Source: Coenobita brevimanus
Lineage: Eukaryota; Arthropoda; Malacostraca; Decapoda; Coenobitidae
DNA length: 64,000 nucleotides
NCBI GenBank assembly: GCA_032717465.1
Contig: CM064713.1
Location: 6,123,001-6,187,000 of the forward strand
Direction: 5' to 3'
How positions within the stretch are numbered: the stretch's first letter is position 1; each line of letters starts with the position of its first letter. Below, one piece after another: positions 10,292 to 20,666 of the stretch. The notes beneath the pieces were generated by a model that was not told the origin of the DNA, did not search any database, and saw only the letters and a list, made by a program, of their open reading frames with translations. The position numbers and the translations under genes are program-made.

Positions 10292-10323
10292 ATGATCGTG
10301 AGTACCCTAGTACTCACGATCAT
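10292..10323. repeat. Perfect 14-bp palindrome with 4-bp loop
   Basis: ATGATCGTGAGTAC (10292-10305), spacer CCTA, then its exact reverse complement (10310-10323). It lies in the presumed 5' non-coding part of the piggyBac remnant, about 75 bp from its TTAA end. It could be a subterminal transposase site or a hairpin-forming relic. Confidence 0.8.
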
Positions 10324-10570
10324 GTTTGGTTCCGCTGCCGAACTTTCATTTTCAGTACAGGGGTACACATTTCGGAAATTCGGTAAAGAAGGGGTTAACG
10401 TTGGCTCTGCTTTGGATGTAGCTGTAAAATACCTTAGGCTGATTACTACTTTTATTTATAACATCTTCTTCAAACTGTCTTTGGGTTTCCCTCCTTATCC
10501 TTGTACAATATAATCATTTCTTGCCTGTTTATAGTTGTTATATGCCCTCTCACTATTATGTCTTCTGTAC

Positions 10571-11552
10571 CTATTCCACTGCAAGTCTCTTCTTTCCTTT
10601 GATTTTTTTACATTCTGTATTAAACCACTTCTTTATTTTCATTTCACTGTCTTTGTTATGAAGGATGTAATTTTGGACTCCTATTTCATAAAAATCACAG
10701 AATTGTCTATACAGAATATTTGAATCTTGTCCTCTAAGCTCCTTTCCCATGCTATTTCTAAGAAGTACTTCTTCAGGTAATGGTAGCTGCACTGTTGTAG
10801 TTTAGACTTTTTTGTAACTCTCATTACTGGTAACTATGTCATATGCAATCCTGAATTTACATTTTAATACTGCATGGTTGCTTTTGCCAAATGAAGGGTG
10901 TTACATTATATTGTCGATATAATTTTCTTGCCTAGTAAATATATGATTTAGTACTGATGGAACATCAGGTCCTCTTTTTCTGGTGTTTTCCTTTACATGC
11001 TGTGTTAGGAAAAACTCTGCACAATATCCAGGAGCTTTTGATCCCAACAGCTTTCATGGCTTCTTACATATAGAGTATTCCAATTTATATCTGAATTGAA
11101 ATTGCCAGTTAATATAATTCTTTTACATTCCTCTTCCATTCTATGAAGTAAAGTTCTTAAACTCTAAATTGTACTTTCCGCCAGGCAGTCTTATTTGCCT
11201 CTTTCCCAAATGTTTGTTTTGGGTGACATGTATAAATTGGTCACAATTACTTTCCCTTCAGATGTGTTAATCTCTAATGCAATCAGTTCTAATTGTGAGG
11301 GTATGTCTAGTTCTATTTCTTTGCCCTGTAGATTTTTCTTTGTTAAGATTATAATTCCTCCTCCTTTTTTAAATTTCTGTCTCTTCTCCATATACTGTAT
11401 TCCTCTATGTTTAGGGTATCGTTTGATATCTTTGGGGTTAATTTTGTTTCAGTTAGGCAAATAATATGTGGTTCCTTTTCTCTTGTATTGCCTTTCAACT
11501 CTAAGAATTTAGACACCATTCCATCTATGTTTGAGTATATCAACCTAATCAT
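10571..11552 (-). pseudogene. CR1-A ORF2 endonuclease region, degenerate
   Basis: Short frames at 11349-11552 (IYSNIDGMVSKFLELKG, ICLTETKLTP), 11191-11391 (KKGGGIIILTKKNL) and 10571-10792 align with the apurinic-endonuclease domain of copy A2. ICLTETKL carries the catalytic glutamate of the APE fold. Stops and frameshifts separate the pieces. Confidence 0.8.
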
Positions 11553-11736
11553 CTTGTTTACATATTTACCATAGCTTTTTATCTACTACCTGCCATATTT
11601 TTATTCCCTGTTGGATATGTACCACCTACGTATCTGCAATCCAATTACTGTACTTGGTAAAAAAAAAATCCACTCTTCTCTTCCTTTGATCTTTCCTCAT
11701 TCTTTGTTTTTGCTTCCTCCCTCTTCTCCTTTAGTA

Positions 11737-12563
11737 CAGTCAAGTTGCATAAGGCACGGCTAATTGGTTCTGGACCGCACTCATGCCACAGAAAACCGTG
11801 CCATACAAATAACTAAACCTATGGGAAAAATGAAATTTGGTTCTGGACATTCACCCAAAGTCCCCATTTTTCCCCACTTTACACACACACACAATCAGCA
11901 ATCAGTCAATGCACATATTATACATAAAAAGAGGCACAAAAAACGGGAGGGTGATCTGCCTTGTGTCTACCTGGGCAACACCACGCACTGCGGATCGAGT
12001 GAAAAAAAGCTAGGCCAAGTAGACACAGATCAGCTGATTGACCAAAACATTAAAGATGGTTGAGGCTGCCTGGTTAGGCACTGATTGAATAAGTTTATTT
12101 GATAAAGTCTGTATCCTCAAGTGTCAACAAAACTCACATTTAACACATTAATAATCATTCTCACATACGTGATAATGATGATGGGAAGCATTATACTTTG
12201 TCTTAGCTCAGAGATAAGTGCTTTGTCACTAACCTGTTCATAGCGGTTTTACGAACAAACCTATAAACTAATCACAATACCCGAAGAACCTTTAATGTTT
12301 CATTATGTGAAGTTTAACCTCCTTATAAGAGAGAGAAAAATCCACAGTTGGAGCACTTGTAGTACAGAGCTAAAGTGGTCACCATCTTCTTTGTTCACAA
12401 ATAGGGGAGTGCACTGCCAGGGGAATTTGCCTGCACATTTCAAACCTTGCCACGCCCGCGCCATTGGTAGTTTATGCGTGCGATTCATTTTGGGAGGCTC
12501 TGGCACCTTGCGGAGTCATAGAAAACCGTGGCATAGAAGTCCGCACCATAGGCAACATGACTC
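11737..12563. mobile_element. Non-autonomous Tigger/pogo-like transposon in A1
   Basis: Terminal inverted repeats CAGTCAAGTTGCATAAGGC (left) and GAGTCATGTTGCCTATGG (right, reverse-complemented) sit between TA dinucleotides at 11735-11736 and 12564-12565. The flanks rejoin to match the uninterrupted linker in A2 near 17585. No transposase is present in its 827 bp. Confidence 0.7.
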
Positions 12564-12608
12564 TATTCCCAATTCCTCTTTAATTTGGCATTTTTTTATC
12601 CATACTTT

Positions 12609-13566
12609 TTAAAATTCCTCTATCCATAACTTTGCATTTTTTAATACTTTCTCCACATTGTTCACACTTTGGAAGGCTACTTTCAGCGATCTTGACTTAT
12701 TTCTCTCATATTTCCCTAGCCTTTTGTGTTCCTCTGTGTCTTTATCACAGATTTCCTCTGATACTTCCTTCAATACGTTCATTATATTTGCCATCTCCTT
12801 TTTATCTCTTGAATTTTTGTTTCTTATTTCTTCTTCATCTATACCAGTGATTATTACAGATTTGTTGATATCTGCTGAATCTTTGCCCAGTTTTGGGTTG
12901 TTTTTAACGATTTCTTTCACTTCCTTTCTAATGTTTTTTTCTCTGATTTTTGCTTCCAAGTCTTTCCTTACTTTCACCATTTCGGCATATGTACTTTCTA
13001 CTTCATCTTTGCAACTTAACATTACTTTTTTCACCTGGGTTATCGTCTCTTCTATATCACTGCTTTGGTCTAACAGATGGCTTGCTTGCCTGTCTCTGTA
13101 TCACTTCTGAACTCCTCCATAATACTCTCATGGTTCACAACTGTTCTTGCCATTTCACTAATCTTCCTTCTACAGGAACCTACCTTGACTGACAGCTCAT
13201 CTATTGTTGTGTTTTTTCATGTAATTCCTTTACTGCTTTTTCATTTTCTTCCTTATGCATACATAATTGCTTCTTAATTTCACATATTTAATTTTGAATA
13301 GTTTTCTCCAGTTTATTCACTTTCTCTACTAATTTATTATATGCTTCCATTTCAACCAGGTCTGGGTAGAAATCATCATCCTGTTTTCTAGCTATATCCC
13401 TTTTCTCAATTCCTTCCATATTCACTTTACTAAAGATGGTGCTCATTTTGTGGTAATTTTCAGTTTGAAAAGGTAAGTTCTGCTTACATGTTTGCATCTC
13501 CTTGCTACCAGCCTGGTTGCAGACGGCACCCAGCTGATGATGTGTTGTTTCAGTAGATTTTTGCAC
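12609..13566 (-). pseudogene. CR1-A ORF1 coiled-coil protein, degenerate
   Basis: Frames 13288-13566 and 12609-13034 match the N-terminal and C-terminal parts of the ORF1 protein of A2 (17502-18473), including VITGIDEEEIRNKNSRDKKE and HKRLGKYERNKSRSLKVAF. At least two frameshifts lie between them. Confidence 0.8.
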
Positions 13567-13754
13567 TAATTGGTTGTATTCTATTATTTGGGTAACACTT
13601 TTGCTTATACTTGCTCTACTATATTAGAACATCATTTAGTTTAACCAATACAGAGCTTGACTCATATAAAGATATTATTTAGGTGTGGCCAGTTGTGGCC
13701 AAGGGTAGCCAGCGCAGAGCGAAGTGATACATGTGTTGCCTCTCTGGTGCCTCA

Positions 13755-13759
<5 letters not shown>

Positions 13760-13810
<51 letters not shown>
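13760..13810. repeat. (GT)n array between A1 and tRNA-derived SINE
   Basis: An uninterrupted GT dinucleotide array of about 50 bp. It separates the 5' end of LINE A1 from the 3' end of the SINE. A short TGTGTG remnant is also found on the other side of the SINE. Confidence 0.95.
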
Positions 13811-13814
<4 letters not shown>

Positions 13815-14065
13815 TCACCGGGTCAGTCAGGATCACTTGATGGTCGTGATCGTCAGCTTTTACCCTCCCGGAAGGGAGCCGAGAGCTCATATAGTCCGAT
13901 CTAAGGGCAAGGCTGTGACCTTCACACATGCACACACCTGTCCCCTTGCTCAAGGGGGACAGTTACCACCCACTTCATCAGTGAAACTTTTCGCAACCTG
14001 AGCGAGAAGCGAACTCCCGTCCACCAGTTGGCAAGCGAGAACGTTACCACTGCACCAGTGAGCGG
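13811..14065 (-). mobile_element. tRNA-derived SINE, copy S1
   Basis: On the minus strand the 5' head CCGCTCACTGGTGCAGTGG contains a Pol III A box (TGGTGCAGTGG), and about 45 bp later a B-box-like GGGAGTTCGC. The segment TTCTCGCTTGCCA resembles the anticodon arm of tRNA-Gly(GCC). A family-specific body follows, and the 3' end is GGTGAATTACACACAC running into (AC)n. Two further copies are at 18783-19038 and 54716-54969. Confidence 0.85.
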
Positions 14066-14183
14066 TGTGTGTTCTTACCTAATTGTTCTTACCTAACTGT
14101 ATCTTTACAGGAATGAGTCAAGCTCGTACTGTCCCGTGTCTTAAACCATATTTATCATACATATCCTTAAATCTGTGAATTGT

Positions 14184-15686
14184 TTAGGCACACACTATTT
14201 CATTCGGCAGTGCATTCCATTGATCAATTGCTTTGTTTGGGAAACTGAATTTCCTTACGTCTTTATAACCTCCCTTCTTGTGCAGTTTTTTGCAGTGTCC
14301 TCTTGCTGATGCTTCTCCATATGTTAAGTAATCATTTATGTCTATTTTCGCCTTTCCTGATATGCACTTATATAGCATTATCATGTCACCTCTTTTCCTT
14401 CTCTCCTGTAGTGTTGGTAGATTCAGTTTATTTAGTCTTTCTTCGTAGCTTAGGTCCCTTAAGCTTGGTATCCATCTTGTAGCGGCCCTTTGAACTTTTT
14501 CAATCGTGTCTATATGCTTTTTGAGATGAGGACTCAAGACTACTGATGCATATTCCAGGGTTGGTCTAATGAATGATGTTATTATCCTTCTTAGCATGTC
14601 TTCATTTATGTATGTGAATACTATTCTCATATTTGCAAGCAGTGTATACATGTTCCGTACCTTCTCGTTGATGTGGTCAGCCGGAGATAGTCTGTTATTG
14701 ATAATCACACCTAGGTCTTTCTCTCTTTCTGATGTGTATAGGGTTTTATTTCCTAACTTATAATCCCAATCAGGTCTTTTTCCACTTTTACCAAACTTGA
14801 TTACATGACACTTGTCCACATTGAATTCTATTTGCCATGTACTACTCCATTCATGAAGTTTATTTAATTCTTCTTGTAGCTCCCTACAACAGTCTGTGCT
14901 AGCAATTCTCCTTTGTATTTTTGCATCATCTGCAAACATATTCAGATAGCTCTCATTTCCAGTGTTACTGTTTATATCATTTATATACACTAAAAACATG
15001 ATTGGTGCCAGCACTGAACCCTGTGGTACTCCACTAGTCACTTCTTTCCATGATAAGTAGTTTCCTCTTAGTACTGTCCTCATTTCTCTTTTTATGAGAA
15101 AGTCTTCCATCCAACAAAACAGTTTGCCTCGAATTCCTCCTTGATGGTACAGTTTCCATAAAAGTCTTTGGTGTGGTACTGTGTCAAAAGCTTTCTTGAA
15201 ATCTAAATAGATACTGTCCACCCATCCTTCCCTTTCCTGTATTGTGTTTGTTACTCTGTCATAGTAGCTCAACAGATTAGTAACACATGATTTTCCTTTT
15301 CTGAAACCAAACTGTCTTTCTGTTATCATATTGTGTTCTTCTAGATGATTTACCCAAGCTTTTCTTATAAGTTTTTCTAATACCTTCCTTACAACACTGG
15401 TCAGTGATACTGGTCGGTAGTTGAGAGGATTTTGTCTATTTGCTTTCTTGAATAAGGGGACTATATCTGCTTTTTTCCAAATATCAGGTAGTTTCCCTTG
15501 ACTCAAGGATTTCTTGAAAATTAAAAATAATGGTTTACTTAACTCCTTTGCACATTCTCGTAATACCCAACATGAAATTTCATCAGGACCACTTGCTTTT
15601 CCTCTGTCTAATCTACTTAACTCCTCCTGTATTACTTTTTCTGCTATTTGTATATCTGGTAGTATGTGTGGACATGCGTGATCCAC
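14184..15686 (-). CDS. CR1-A ORF2, reverse transcriptase part
   Basis: An open frame of 500 codons holding a complete RT domain: NYRPVSLTSV, RQFGFRKGKSCVTNLL, DSIYLDFKKAFDTVPHQRL, TSGVPQGSVLAP and catalytic FADD at residues 251-254, then the thumb and the CR1-like C-terminal region (RRAATRWIPSLRDLSYEERL is close to the family form). It is the downstream part of ORF2; the upstream endonuclease part is separated by an RTE insertion, so the ATG used here is internal. No stop codons are seen, which suggests recent activity. Confidence 0.9.
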   Translation of the reverse strand: MDHACPHILPDIQIAEKVIQEELSRLDRGKASGPDEISCWVLRECAKELSKPLFLIFKKSLSQGKLPDIWKKADIVPLFKKANRQNPLNYRPVSLTSVVRKVLEKLIRKAWVNHLEEHNMITERQFGFRKGKSCVTNLLSYYDRVTNTIQEREGWVDSIYLDFKKAFDTVPHQRLLWKLYHQGGIRGKLFCWMEDFLIKREMRTVLRGNYLSWKEVTSGVPQGSVLAPIMFLVYINDINSNTGNESYLNMFADDAKIQRRIASTDCCRELQEELNKLHEWSSTWQIEFNVDKCHVIKFGKSGKRPDWDYKLGNKTLYTSEREKDLGVIINNRLSPADHINEKVRNMYTLLANMRIVFTYINEDMLRRIITSFIRPTLEYASVVLSPHLKKHIDTIEKVQRAATRWIPSLRDLSYEERLNKLNLPTLQERRKRGDMIMLYKCISGKAKIDINDYLTYGEASARGHCKKLHKKGGYKDVRKFSFPNKAIDQWNALPNEIVCA

Positions 15687-15742
15687 ATAGTCTCTCTCAA
15701 AATTTTTTTCTTCTGTAAAAACTAATTGGAAATTCTTATTTA

Positions 15743-16186
15743 GTCTATCTATCTATCTATTGCCAGACGCCTCAATCCCGTTTGGGGTGGCCACAAACAA
15801 ATCGCCTCCAAGTCGCCCTGTCCCCCGCCATTTCACTGCCCTGCTCCCAACTCACACCACCCCTCTCTCATATACCTCTCCACCCCATCCCTCCATCTCA
15901 TCCTCGGCCTCCCCCTCCCTCTCCCCCTCTCCACCTCACTCACATACACTCTCTTCGTCAGTCTTTCACCCTCCATCCTCTCCACATGGCCAAACCACCT
16001 CAGTGTGTTCCTCATAACGCTTCCTATCACATCCACATCCACACCACAACGCTCCTTTATATCTTCATTCGTCAGCCTGTCTCTCCACGTGACTTCACAG
16101 GCTCCTCTTAAATAACTCAATTCCACTGCTCTCACTCTTGACTTGTGTCCTTCCAACAATGTCCAAGCTTCACTTCCGTACGTTAG
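15743..16186 (-). mobile_element. RTE-clade LINE, 3' fragment (R2) inserted in A2
   Basis: Minus-strand fragment with the RTE C-terminal protein region and the 3' end GGCGTCTGGCAATAGATAG plus (GATA)n. The uninterrupted target is visible in copy A4 (near 59718). The bases TTAG are present at both junctions, either as a short target duplication or as microhomology. It begins at the RTE codons for TYGSEAWTLLEGHKSRVRA. Confidence 0.9.
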
Positions 16187-17482
16187 TGCTCCACAAATAT
16201 CTTTCTCTTGTGTATAAGTGATTCCCTCGTCCGTAATGGATTGTATTATATCTTTTACTTTGGTTTTGCTTCTGATATAGCTGTAAAACAGCTTTGGTTG
16301 ATCACTAATTTTATTTATTATATCCTCCTCAAACTGTTTTTGGGCTTCCCTCCTTGTTCTTGTATAGTCGTTTCTTGCCTGTTTGTAATTACTATACGCC
16401 CTTTCACTATTGTGTCTTCTGTATCTATTCCACAACAAATCTCTTCTTTCTTTTGATTTTTTACATTCTGTATTGAACCATTTCTGTATTTTCTTATCTG
16501 CTTCTTTGTGCTGTGGGATGTACTTCTGGACTCCTATTTCATAAAATTCACAGAATTTTTTATATACAGCATTTAAATCTTGTCCTCTTAGCTCATTTTC
16601 CCAATCAACTTCTAAGAAATACTTCTTTAGGTCTTGATAATTTCCCTTCTTATAGTTTAGGCTCTTTTTGTAACTGTCATTGCTGTTTACTATGTCATAT
16701 GCTATCCTGAAGTTATAATTTAGTACTGCATGATCGCTTTTGTCGAGTGGAGGGTGATATATTAAACTGTCAATGTCATTTTCTTGCCTAGTAAATATTA
16801 GATCTAGCACTGAAGGTACATCAAGTCCTCTTTTTCTGGTGGTTTCCCTCACATGTTGCGTTAAGAAAAACTCTTGTACGAGATCCAGGAGCTTTTGGTC
16901 CCAACAGCTTTCTTGGCTATTTATATCTAGAGTATTCCAATTTATATTTGTATTGAAGTCCCCAGTTAGTATAATTCCTTCCGATTTCTCTTGCATTTTA
17001 TGTAGCAATGATCTTATACTCTGAATTGTACTCTCTGCCAGGTCCTCATATTCGTCTCTTTCCCATGTGTTTGATCTGGGTGGCATGTACAAATTGGCTA
17101 CAATTACTTTACCTTCAGATGTGTCGATCTCTACTGCAATCAGTTCTACTTGTGATGGTATATCTAGGTTTATTTCCTTGACTTTTAGATTTTTCTTGGT
17201 TAATATTATAATTCCTTCTTCTTTTTTTAAATTTCTGTCTCTTCTCCATATATTGTATTCCTCTAAGTTTAGTATGTCATTGGATATCCTTGGTGTTAAT
17301 TTTGTCTCAGTTAGGCATATTATTTGTGGTTCATTTTCTCTGACATAATCATTCATCTCTAGTAATTTAGATACCATTCCATCCACATTTGAGTACATCA
17401 ACTTTATCATCTTGTTTATATACTTGTCATGACATGGTTCTACTACCTTCCTCCTCTTTCTTCCATCCTGTTTGTATACCAC
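15833..17482 (-). CDS. Chimeric frame: CR1-A endonuclease fused to an RTE C-terminus
   Basis: An open frame of 549 codons. Residues 1 to about 430 are CR1-A ORF2: the endonuclease with IICLTETKLTP (catalytic Glu), GDFNTNINW and KSDHAVLNYN (SDH box), then a linker ending QEKDICGAL. The frame then runs directly into the inserted RTE fragment (TYGSEAWTLLEGHKSRVRA onward) without a stop and ends in it. The endonuclease residues look intact. As it stands the protein would have endonuclease but no RT. Confidence 0.85.
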   Translation of the reverse strand: MVYKQDGRKRRKVVEPCHDKYINKMIKLMYSNVDGMVSKLLEMNDYVRENEPQIICLTETKLTPRISNDILNLEEYNIWRRDRNLKKEEGIIILTKKNLKVKEINLDIPSQVELIAVEIDTSEGKVIVANLYMPPRSNTWERDEYEDLAESTIQSIRSLLHKMQEKSEGIILTGDFNTNINWNTLDINSQESCWDQKLLDLVQEFFLTQHVRETTRKRGLDVPSVLDLIFTRQENDIDSLIYHPPLDKSDHAVLNYNFRIAYDIVNSNDSYKKSLNYKKGNYQDLKKYFLEVDWENELRGQDLNAVYKKFCEFYEIGVQKYIPQHKEADKKIQKWFNTECKKSKERRDLLWNRYRRHNSERAYSNYKQARNDYTRTRREAQKQFEEDIINKISDQPKLFYSYIRSKTKVKDIIQSITDEGITYTQEKDICGALTYGSEAWTLLEGHKSRVRAVELSYLRGACEVTWRDRLTNEDIKERCGVDVDVIGSVMRNTLRWFGHVERMEGERLTKRVYVSEVERGRGRGRPRMRWRDGVERYMREGWCELGAGQ

Positions 17483-17501
17483 TTTCGTACCTGCAATCCT
17501 A

Positions 17502-18473
17502 TTACTTTGTAAAAAAATTTCTTCTTCTCCTCTTCTGATCTTCCCTCATTTTTTTTGTTTTTGCTTCCTCCCTTTTCTCTTTCAGTAATTCCAGTTCCTC
17601 TTGTGTTAGGCATCTTTTTATCCATACATTTTTGAACTCTTCTTTTTCCATAAGAGTCTTTGCATTTTTTGGTATCTCTTCCACAGTGTTTACACTCTGG
17701 AAAATCACCTTTAGAGGTCTTGTCTTGCTTTTCTCGTATTTCCCTAACCTTTTGTGTTCCTCTATGTCTTTACTACAGATTTCCTCTGATACTTCTTTCA
17801 GTAAGCTCATTACATTTGCCATCTCCTTTTTGTCTCTAGTGATCTTGTTTTTAACTTCTTCCTCTTCTATACCAGTGATTACTATTGATTTATTTATATC
17901 TACTGAATCTCTGACTAACTTTGGATTGTTTTGGATTATTCTTTTCACTTCCTTTTTAATGCTTTTTTCCTCCTCCCTTGTTTCTAAGTCTTTCTTTACT
18001 TTCACCATTTCAGCATACGTGGTTTCTACATCATTTTTGTAGCTTTGCACAGCTTCATTCACCTGTGTTATCTTCTCCTCAATATCACTGCTCTTGTCCA
18101 TAAGACTGCTTGCTTGCCTAATTGTCTCTGTGTTATTTTTGAACTCTTCCATAACACTCTCGTGATTGACTACTGTACTTGCCATTTCACTCACTTTCTT
18201 CCTAAGCGTACTCAATTCCACCGTTAGTTCACTGATGGTTGTGTCTTTCTTATTGGCCCCCTTTCCTAGTTTTTCTATCTCTTCCTTTTGCAAGTGCATT
18301 TGCTTCTTTATTTCATAAATTTCAATTTTGAAAGCCATTTCTAGTTTGTGTACACGTTCAACCAGTCTATTGTGAGTCTCCACTTCAACCAGTTCTTGGT
18401 ATAAATCATTATTTTGCTTTTTACTTTTATCCCTTTTCTTTTCTAAATTTGTTTTACTGAAGTATGTATCCAT
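17502..18473 (-). CDS. CR1-A ORF1, coiled-coil nucleic-acid-binding type protein
   Basis: An open frame of 323 codons starting MDTYFSKTNLEKK. Long stretches of heptad-like, charged sequence (about residues 15-160) predict a coiled coil. The C-terminal half has SIVITGIEEEEVKNK and HKRLGKYEKSKTRPLKVIFQ, which resemble the RRM-like L1/CR1 ORF1 'transposase_22' type, where such proteins bind element RNA as multimers. I see no CCHC zinc knuckle. It lies directly upstream of ORF2, overlapping or within about 20 bp. Family placement is by pattern only. Confidence 0.75.
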   Translation of the reverse strand: MDTYFSKTNLEKKRDKSKKQNNDLYQELVEVETHNRLVERVHKLEMAFKIEIYEIKKQMHLQKEEIEKLGKGANKKDTTISELTVELSTLRKKVSEMASTVVNHESVMEEFKNNTETIRQASSLMDKSSDIEEKITQVNEAVQSYKNDVETTYAEMVKVKKDLETREEEKSIKKEVKRIIQNNPKLVRDSVDINKSIVITGIEEEEVKNKITRDKKEMANVMSLLKEVSEEICSKDIEEHKRLGKYEKSKTRPLKVIFQSVNTVEEIPKNAKTLMEKEEFKNVWIKRCLTQEELELLKEKREEAKTKKMREDQKRRRRNFFTK

Positions 18474-18762
18474 TTTGTAATACTAAATGAACAGAGTATG
18501 TACTTACAGAGTATGTACACTTTCCCCGTGTTGCTGTAGTCTAATTAAACCCAGCTGACTCAGCGCATCGTGGTTCTTTGTTCTGTTTGAACCAGTCTTA
18601 TTTAAACTTATTATTTCTTTTCCTTTGAATAATGAAAAATCATTTAGTCTAACCTGGTACAGAGCTTGACTCATTCAAAGATACTAATTTAGGTAATGCC
18701 ACTGGCTGTGTTGGTCTGGTACGGAGCGCCGATGACGGACGTCTACCTCCGATGACTCCCTC

Positions 18763-18782
18763 TGTGTGTGTGTGTGTGTGTG
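18763..18782. repeat. (GT)n array between A2 and SINE S2
   Basis: About 20 bp of GT repeats joining the complete 5' end of A2 to the 3' end of the next SINE. Confidence 0.9.
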
Positions 18783-19038
18783 TAATTCACCGGGTCGGTC
18801 ATGATCACTTGATGGTCGTGATCGTCAGCTTTTTACCCTCCCGGAAGGGAGCTGAGAGCTCATATAGTCCGATCTAAGGGCAAGACTGTGACCTTCACAC
18901 ATGCACACACCAGTCCCCTTACTCGAGGGGGACAGTAACCACCCACTTCGTCAGTGAAACTTTTCGCAACCTGAGCGAGGCGCGAACTCCCGTCCACCAG
19001 TTGGCAAGCGAGAACGTTACCACTGCACCAGTGAGCGG
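18783..19038 (-). mobile_element. tRNA-derived SINE, copy S2
   Basis: Same family as 13811-14065, about 95% alike by eye, with both Pol III box-like elements. The B-box region reads GGGAGTTCGCGCC on the minus strand. GT arrays lie on both sides. Confidence 0.85.
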
Positions 19039-19051
19039 TGTGTGTGTGTGT

Positions 19052-19147
<96 letters not shown>
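19039..19147. repeat. (GT)n-(GA)n compound microsatellite
   Basis: About 60 bp of GT repeats changing to about 48 bp of GA repeats. A similar GT-to-GA change occurs at 52706-52745. Confidence 0.95.
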
Positions 19148-19163
19148 CGAACAATTTTAGCAC

Positions 19164-20666
19164 TTAACCCCTCCGTGGTAGCTGGCGTCGAATGACGTTT
19201 AGCCAATAAAAAGCCGCAGGTGTCGTTTGAGCGCAGCCTATAAAAAACTGCAAAAATTTTTGGGACGTGAACGAATGATCTGAACGTCTTCAGACTGACC
19301 TACTCTACAGTCCCATACACCCCATCAAGCAGTTTGGAGCCTGCTGCTGTGATGAGTGGATTTTCAATTTTTTCATTCCTGGCTATGCCTAAACAAGCAC
19401 AACTATACCCATTACCTTGACCCAGGCAGAAAATATCATCTTTGTCCTCTCTTGCAAAACACTCACAACCACCCATTTACAATTATGAATTAATATAAGC
19501 ACAAACCAAAAAGACATGATAATAAGTGAAAAATACATTTTTGTGTTGGTATCTTAACCCATTTGCTCAGGTTTGTTGTAATGGTTTGGATCATTCGATG
19601 CAGCGCAACTTGTAGAAAACTGTGAAAACGTTTGGGAAGTGAACGAACATCTGGGACATGAGACTGACCTTCACTTCACCCTCTCACATATCATCTGTCA
19701 GTTCACCACCTGCTGCCATGATGAGTGGATGTATGATTTTTTTCGCTCGTGGCCATGCTTAAAAACACATGCTGTAGTTACACCCATTATCTCGACACAG
19801 ACAGAAAATATCCTTTTTTTCTCCCTTGCAAAACACACACAACCACCCTGTTTACGAGACAGCAACATATATTGTGAAAATAAGAAGGTAAAATGATAGA
19901 GAAAGGTGAACGTGTTATTAAGGAAAAAAATACGTTTTCCCCCGTCTGTAAATGTATTTATTTCTGCTTTGTCCCTGTATTCATAATAATTAGACTTATT
20001 CGTAGTTTTGAAACTGCATTGAAATTCCATTTTTAGCCATGCACGTGGTGTGGGAGCTGGAAGTTGCGACTCAACTTCCGTATTGCTAACTGGATCTGAC
20101 CCTCCACTTTCATCTCCCGTGGGAGAGCCTAGCCTCGGAGGATGGGCAATTTTCTCATTAAGGACAGAAAATTCAACTCTTTCACTCTCTTTTCCAAGCA
20201 TGGGCACAACAACGATGTAAAAAAATAACTTGACACTACTATAAACATATTTTATATCAAAAATGTTAAAAAATTTTCATACTGTAATACTGTAATTTTT
20301 TTTCTGAGCCATTCCTAACATATTACAAGTATGTACTGAAATCATTCGATATCATCATATCTCATATATGCGCAACATTTTAGCATCATTCACATTGTTT
20401 TGAGGGGTAAAAAAAAAATGATAACAACACCTGCAAAGTTGCACTGCTGCAGCACCTCTCGGTTGCTGATATTTCTGCAACTTTTGCACTCCATTGCATG
20501 CCACAGAATGGGTCTAGGAAGCTGGAATTTGCACTGTTAGGTGCTTCTGAACTTTCTCTTCAATGTGGCAAGAAAAAAAAATCAATTTTCAAAACTTCAG
20601 AAAATGGCCTAGGTATCGGCCTGGGGTGCACAGAAAATTCCGGACCCACGGCCATGGAGGGGTTAA
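19164..20666. mobile_element. TTAA-flanked piggyBac-like non-autonomous element (P3)
   Basis: TTAA at 19164-19167 and 20663-20666 with inverted ends TTAACCCCTCCGTGG and TTAACCCCTCCATGG. The left arm contains a tandem duplication: about 19184-19550 is repeated in diverged form at about 19557-19930 (both include AACTGTGAAAA/AACTGCAAAAA and GATGAGTGGAT). A related element, interrupted, spans 30463-36171. No transposase frame is visible. Confidence 0.75.

Larger units (their letters stand above)
9621..10398 (-). mobile_element. piggyBac-like transposon remnant (P2), 5' end with first exon
   Basis: The right border is GGGGTTAA at 10391-10398, a typical piggyBac-type end, and the sequence beyond is a CR1-A LINE broken at a natural TTAA. 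The minus strand carries a short acidic exon (9660-9884). No left TTAA end could be found; the left part may be lost or masked by later insertions. Confidence 0.6.
10399..13759 (-). mobile_element. CR1-type LINE family A, copy A1 (lacks the RT part)
   Basis: Minus-strand element collinear with copy A2: 5' UTR (about 13600-13759), coiled-coil ORF1 (remnants at 12609-13034 and 13288-13566) and endonuclease (about 10570-11552). The sequence stops at the piggyBac border 10398, so the RT half is missing. A Tigger-like element (11737-12563) sits in the ORF1-ORF2 linker. The 5' border abuts a (GT)n array exactly as in A2, so the 5' end is complete. All frames are broken. Confidence 0.85.
14072..18762 (-). 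mobile_element. CR1-type LINE family A, full-length copy A2
   Basis: Both ends abut GT repeats. From 5' to 3' on the minus strand: a 5' UTR (about 18480-18762), a coiled-coil ORF1 (17502-18473), an ORF2 with endonuclease (to about 16190) and RT (14184-15686), and a 3' UTR ending in two 14-bp units AATTAGGTAAGAAC. An RTE fragment (15743-16186) splits ORF2. Without it the element is close to intact, about 4.2 kb. The CR1 group is inferred from the domain order, the RT motifs and the short tandem 3' repeats in place of poly(A). Confidence 0.9.

Noticed and set aside
13657..14001. Frames across (GT)n arrays encoding Cys-Val or Thr-His repeats
   Set aside because: Dinucleotide repeats have no stops in any frame; no conserved protein is present.
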